From assembly GCA_030603565.1 (NCBI GenBank), contig JAUVXM010000011.1, positions 1 through 52,163 on the forward strand: a DNA stretch of 52,163 nucleotides, written 5' to 3'. Below are positions 49,254 to 52,163 of this stretch, piece after piece (within the stretch, counting starts at the first letter, position 1; every line of letters begins with the position of its first letter). The DNA comes from Candidatus Aminicenantota bacterium (GTDB lineage: Bacteria > Acidobacteriota > Aminicenantia > Aminicenantales > Aminicenantaceae). The notes below the pieces were generated by a model. It had not been told where the DNA came from. It did no database searches and saw only the letters and a list, made by a program, of their open reading frames with translations. The translations under genes and the position numbers were made by a program.

Positions 49254-50366
49254 TTACAGCCTGTTCGTCACGAGCTCCACCACCGCCTCCATATGTGGCG
49301 TCTGCGGAAACATGTCAAACAAAGCCGCGCTTTTAATCCTATACCTATCCAGCGCAAGCAGGTCATTTCCCAGGTGTTTGGGATTGCAGGAGACATAAAT
49401 AAGGACTTCTGGTTTGAGATCATTTAAATGCTTCACGGTTTTAGGGTGCATCCCACTACGGGGAGGGTCGAGGATGATGCATAGGGGCCCGGATAGATCC
49501 ATATCCTTCAGGTTACGGGCATCCAGAGAAACAGTTCGAACATTATCTATTTTGTTTTCGGTAATATTTTTCTCGGCAGCAAGGATTGCCGGTTCGAAGT
49601 TTTCTACGATTATAGCTTCTTTAAACTGGGGGGAATTAATAATACCAAAGGTCCCTACTCCGCCGTAAAGGTCAAGCAGCTTAACGTTTCTATAATCATG
49701 AGAAGAGAGAAGTTTTTGGCAGTAAATATGTACTTTTTTTGCAATCTTTTGATTTACCTGGAAAAATCCCTGTACAGGAAAATGGAAGCTGTACTCCAGG
49801 TATTCGCTTCTGAGCATATCGCTTCCCTTGATGACATCATATTCATCGGATACACTCACATTCCGGTTATGGGGGATATAGGTCGCGATTACATTATTGA
49901 TGGAAGTGATTTTGGCGAACTTTTTGATATATTCTACGGCTTCGTCTTTTTTTTTAGATTTTTTATTAAGTACAATAGAAACAGAGGAATCATTGGCAGG
50001 AGTACGTATGACAGCATAGCAGTAGGTGCCGAACTGTTTTTTTACATCAAAATAAAAAACATCTTTAAAAAACTCTCTGACCTCGGTCAGGATCTCATTT
50101 AAATTGTTATTGGAGATGGGGCAATGTTCGATATTGACCATTTTGTACCAGGAGCCTCTTTCCCGTAAGCCTAGACCCCCGGCATGAAATACAAAATCCA
50201 TGCGGTTACGGTAATTATATTCTTGGCCAGAAAATACCCGAATGTTATTAAAACGGATCGCTTCAGACAATCGTCTTTTTTTGTCCTCCAACTGCTCTGA
50301 ATAATCAATATCCTGAAAGGAACATCCTCCACAGCTGCCAAAATTTGGGCACAGTGGTTCCGTCAT
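49254..50366 (-). CDS. Class I RNA (uracil-5-)-methyltransferase, RlmD/TrmA family
   Basis: A 370-residue enzyme that makes 5-methyluridine in rRNA or tRNA. Four iron-sulfur ligands are likely in LCPNFGSCGGCSFQ (Cys6, 12, 15) and in IEHCPIS. The central part is the RNA-binding domain, then comes the SAM site LLDLYGGVGTFGI, the ILDPPRSGMHPK loop, and the nucleophile Cys in VSCNPKHLGNDL. The N-terminal TRAM domain of RlmD/RlmC is missing, so the exact target (U1939, U747 or tRNA U54) cannot be told. It overlaps nothing and follows the HAD gene by 3 bases. Confidence 0.9.
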   Translation of the reverse strand: MTEPLCPNFGSCGGCSFQDIDYSEQLEDKKRRLSEAIRFNNIRVFSGQEYNYRNRMDFVFHAGGLGLRERGSWYKMVNIEHCPISNNNLNEILTEVREFFKDVFYFDVKKQFGTYCYAVIRTPANDSSVSIVLNKKSKKKDEAVEYIKKFAKITSINNVIATYIPHNRNVSVSDEYDVIKGSDMLRSEYLEYSFHFPVQGFFQVNQKIAKKVHIYCQKLLSSHDYRNVKLLDLYGGVGTFGIINSPQFKEAIIVENFEPAILAAEKNITENKIDNVRTVSLDARNLKDMDLSGPLCIILDPPRSGMHPKTVKHLNDLKPEVLIYVSCNPKHLGNDLLALDRYRIKSAALFDMFPQTPHMEAVVELVTNRL

Positions 50367-50369
50367 TTT

Positions 50370-51047
50370 TTATCCTTGAATTATTTTCTTTATTTCAGAA
50401 AGAATTTTTATCTTAAAATCAGGTTCTATTTTTTCTTTATGGTTGCCTGAAATGTGCTCGGAATGATAGTGGGTAAGATATCTCCCAAATTCACAAAAAA
50501 TCGTTTTTAAGCCCAACCGAAGAGCAGGCCGGATGTCCTGCACTGGGTTGTCTCCCACAGAAAATGCATTGTCTGCAGAGCTTCTAAATTTTTTAAATCC
50601 AAGTTTAAAATGATTTCCCTCAGATTTCAGAGCTCCGGCATCACTGCTGGCTATGACTAAATCAAAAAGTTTCTGCAAACCGGCATGTTCCACACGCAAT
50701 TGGATAACTTTTTTTACAGCATTAGTGGCAAGGATATTTTTGTATCCTTTTTGCCGGCAAAATATAAGGATTTCCTCTGCTCCGTCTATTATCCTAAGTT
50801 TGCTTAAATTCTGCTCCTGACATTTTTTCCAATCGATTCCCAGTTCCTGGCCGTGGCCGACATAGTCATGCCATCGCCAGGTATTTTCCAGTTTTGTTAA
50901 ATGTGAATTATATTTAACAGCTGCCTGTTTAAAAGAAATAGCATTTTTTTTGGCCAATTCTTCTTCCATAGATGTACACACTGCTTTATCAAGCTCAGAC
51001 TCATCAGCCAGAGTCCCAGTCCAGTCCCAAAATATTAATTTATTCAT
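50370..51047 (-). CDS. HAD-superfamily hydrolase (phosphoglycolate-phosphatase-like)
   Basis: A 225-residue HAD phosphatase: motif I LIFWDWTGTLADE (nucleophile Asp), motif II ILATNAVKK, Lys motif in SSDAGALKSEGNHFKLGFKK, and motif IV SVGDNPVQDIRPALRLG. The helical cap lies between motif I and II. The unusual Trp after the first Asp is not known to me in PGPase, so the substrate is open. The gene is directly followed by the RNA methyltransferase on the same strand. Confidence 0.88.
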   Translation of the reverse strand: MNKLIFWDWTGTLADESELDKAVCTSMEEELAKKNAISFKQAAVKYNSHLTKLENTWRWHDYVGHGQELGIDWKKCQEQNLSKLRIIDGAEEILIFCRQKGYKNILATNAVKKVIQLRVEHAGLQKLFDLVIASSDAGALKSEGNHFKLGFKKFRSSADNAFSVGDNPVQDIRPALRLGLKTIFCEFGRYLTHYHSEHISGNHKEKIEPDFKIKILSEIKKIIQG

Positions 51048-51144
51048 TATTTCTAATATAGGTTCAGAAACATCATTTTATAGAAATCTTAATAAAAAAG
51101 AAACTATTGCATGATATCAGGGAAAATGTTAAAAATAAGCCTGT

Positions 51145-51230
51145 GCCGGAGTGGCGAAATAGGCAGACGCGCTGGACTCAAAATCCAGTTCTCTTTACCG
51201 GGAGTGTGGGTTCGACTCCCACCTCCGGCA
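51145..51230 (+). tRNA. tRNA-Leu (anticodon CAA)
   Basis: Class II tRNA: acceptor GCCGGAG/CTCCGGC, D arm with TGGCGAAATAGGCAGACGC, anticodon stem CTGGA/TCCAG around loop CTCAAAA (anticodon CAA), a long variable arm (TCTCTTTACCGGGAG), and T arm GTGGGTTCGACTCCCAC. Discriminator is A; CCA is not encoded. Confidence 0.96.
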
Positions 51231-51268
51231 TTACAATTGAGCATTTTATTTTCGCTATAATCCATATT

Positions 51269-51298
51269 TATAATCGATATTTTTACGAATAGATCAGG
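51269..51298. repeat. Solitary repeat-A right end with TCGATAT remnant
   Basis: ATAATCGATATTTTTACGAA followed by TAGATCAGG resembles the right half of the 10229-10386 variant. There is no left half. Confidence 0.5.
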
Positions 51299-51380
51299 TT
51301 AGATACTTTAGATGAAGGAAAAATCAAAAAAGCTATTATTCTAACTTTGGAAGTGGTACAATAATTGGGAGAAGGTCAAG

Positions 51381-51536
51381 ATGATACCTAAAAGAAAAGA
51401 AAAAAAAGAGAGTTTTTGGAAAAAAAATGAATCGGATAAAAACAAAAAGAAAAAAATCCCTACAAAAAAAGCAAAAAAGAATAAACCAGAGTTGAAGAGA
51501 ACAATTCCTTCCCGGCGGAAAGGAAAAAAGAAATAA
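51381..51536 (+). CDS. Small Lys-rich basic protein (51 aa)
   Basis: ATG at 51381 with AGAAGG six bases upstream and TAA at 51534 give 51 residues. About half are Lys or Arg, in blocks such as PKRKEKKESFWKKNESDKNK and ending RRKGKKK. No fold is expected; such tails bind RNA or ribosomes. It lies between tRNA-Leu and khpA on the same strand, 54 bases before khpA. The A-rich composition alone can produce such a frame, so confidence is modest. Confidence 0.5.
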   Translation: MIPKRKEKKESFWKKNESDKNKKKKIPTKKAKKNKPELKRTIPSRRKGKKK

Positions 51537-51590
51537 GAATAACACAAGCTTGATTGAAAATAACAATATAAAATTTTAAAGGAGATTACA

Positions 51591-51827
51591 GTGAAAGAAC
51601 TAGTTGAATTGATTGTCAAGTCATTAGTGGACAATACTGAAAATGTTCGGGTTACCCAATTAGAAGGGGAGCAGAGCTCGATTATAGAAGTTAAGGTTTC
51701 TCAGGAAGACATAGGCAAGATCATCGGGAAACGGGGAAGAACCGCTCAGGCTATTAGAGTTATTCTCGGGGCTGCTGGAATGAAGCTGAAAAAGAGATTT
51801 AACCTTGAGATAATTGACAAAATGTAA
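51591..51827 (+). CDS. khpA: KH-domain RNA-binding protein KhpA
   Basis: A 78-residue single KH domain of the KhpA/YlqC type: KELVELIVKSLVDNTENVRV, IIEVKVSQEDIGKIIGKRGR (GxxG loop GKRG), TAQAIRVILGAAGMKLKKRF and LEIIDKM. It starts with GTG, preceded by AAAGGAG. In many bacteria it lies between rpsP and rimM-trmD; here rpsP is not directly upstream, and the downstream gene is outside the visible window. It dimerises with KhpB/Jag to bind many RNAs in species where this was tested. Confidence 0.92.
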   Translation: MKELVELIVKSLVDNTENVRVTQLEGEQSSIIEVKVSQEDIGKIIGKRGRTAQAIRVILGAAGMKLKKRFNLEIIDKM

Positions 51828-51847
51828 TTTTTTCCAGTATTGTGTCT

Positions 51848-51932
51848 CGGCTTTGCCGGATTCCTTCGAATAACGGGGGGAGGAAATGGCGTAAAAAATC
51901 TGAAGAGAGGGCCGTCATCCCTTGAAATTCAT
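51848..51932 (-). repeat. Degenerate repeat A core (reverse)
   Basis: ACGGGGGGAGGAAATGGCGT and AAAAAATCTGAAGAGAG resemble the reverse of core A (ACGGGGGGAG, GAGGAATGGCGTTAAAAATC, TGAAGCGAG), and TTGAAATTCAT matches its end. Outer ends are not seen. The remaining 51933-52163 holds no gene; a 7-bp hairpin CTCATTA-TTG-TAATGAG lies at 51954-51970. Confidence 0.55.
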
Positions 51933-52067
51933 CTTCCTCTTTCTACTTAAGCACTCATTATTGTAATGAGCCACAAAAAACAGTTTTTAAAGAATATCAA
52001 TTCTCTCCGAGATTGTTAAATTAGGTTCATCTCCCAATTAGTTGGTAATTCTGAGCATATCTTATTG

Positions 52068-52073
52068 TATAAT
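52068..52073 (+). promoter_or_regulatory. Possible -10 box near the window end
   Basis: TATAAT lies at 52068-52073; TTGGTA 20 bases upstream is a poor -35. It may belong to a gene beyond the window. Confidence 0.25.
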
Positions 52074-52163
52074 ACATTGATATTAAAGAAATTAATTAAT
52101 GTGAAATATCAACCTGTATTTTCCTTGTATCCTCTTAATGATAGCAATTTTGCTCATTGGAAT

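Noticed and set aside
51954-51970. Hairpin CTCATTA-TTG-TAATGAG as terminator of khpA
   Set aside because: Only seven mostly A/T pairs and no T-run after the stem; it lies over 120 bases beyond khpA.

Overview
The window reads as a chromosomal piece of an uncultured, deep-branching, anaerobic, diderm (Gram-negative) bacterium. The outer membrane is shown by ADP-heptose/LPS-core genes (rfaE1, rfaE2, a waaC-like gene), a TonB-dependent receptor, CsgG-type and PQQ-propeller lipoproteins, and a bactofilin. An anaerobic life is suggested by a tungsten/molybdenum aldehyde:ferredoxin oxidoreductase (AOR) and ferrous-iron uptake (FeoAB). Genes are dense and many overlap by 4-11 bases. I cannot name the phylum from the sequence alone. 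No rRNA, phage, transposase or CRISPR locus is visible.

Layout. 1-5450: a composite repeat, tRNA-Pro, a MerR-type regulator, rarA, and an operon with a PQQ-propeller lipoprotein fused in frame to an HD-domain hydrolase, then mobB and a small unknown gene. 5504-12588: a metallocofactor neighbourhood with a TonB receptor behind a Moco-riboswitch-like leader, divergent AOR, a 1.1-kb island of nested palindromic repeats, and a convergent aldehyde dehydrogenase. 12717-20049: PspC, deoxynucleoside kinase and panBCD, then convergent guaB-secA. 20242-27598: feoAB, convergent uvrB-uvrC, a CsgG-like lipoprotein and a bactofilin. 27743-33021: tRNA-Gly, a LipM/LplA-type protein, an orphan gene, and an ECF sigma / anti-sigma / membrane-protein / DUF4097 operon with a textbook ECF promoter.

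33247-40566 is the most striking metabolic unit: archaeal-type HMG-CoA synthase, thiolase and DUF35 protein, followed by methylcrotonyl-CoA carboxylase beta subunit, a methylglutaconyl-CoA hydratase-like protein, biotin carboxylase and a biotin carrier. Together these could connect three acetyl-CoA with 3-methylcrotonyl-CoA by way of HMG-CoA. 40826-43443 is a second ECF sigma / anti-sigma unit whose third gene is an HtrA-like protein that has lost two of its three catalytic residues. 43480-47180 holds trmH, an ICMT-like methyltransferase and the heptose genes; 47266-48973 an AT-rich hipBA module; 49254-51827 an RNA methyltransferase, a HAD phosphatase, tRNA-Leu, a Lys-rich small gene and khpA.

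Between genes the window is full of dispersed palindromic repeats of at least six kinds, called A to F here. They fill most of the longer gaps between convergent genes and sometimes supply the stop codon. Two families (B and C) share a conserved two-hairpin core whose stem sequences differ but still pair.
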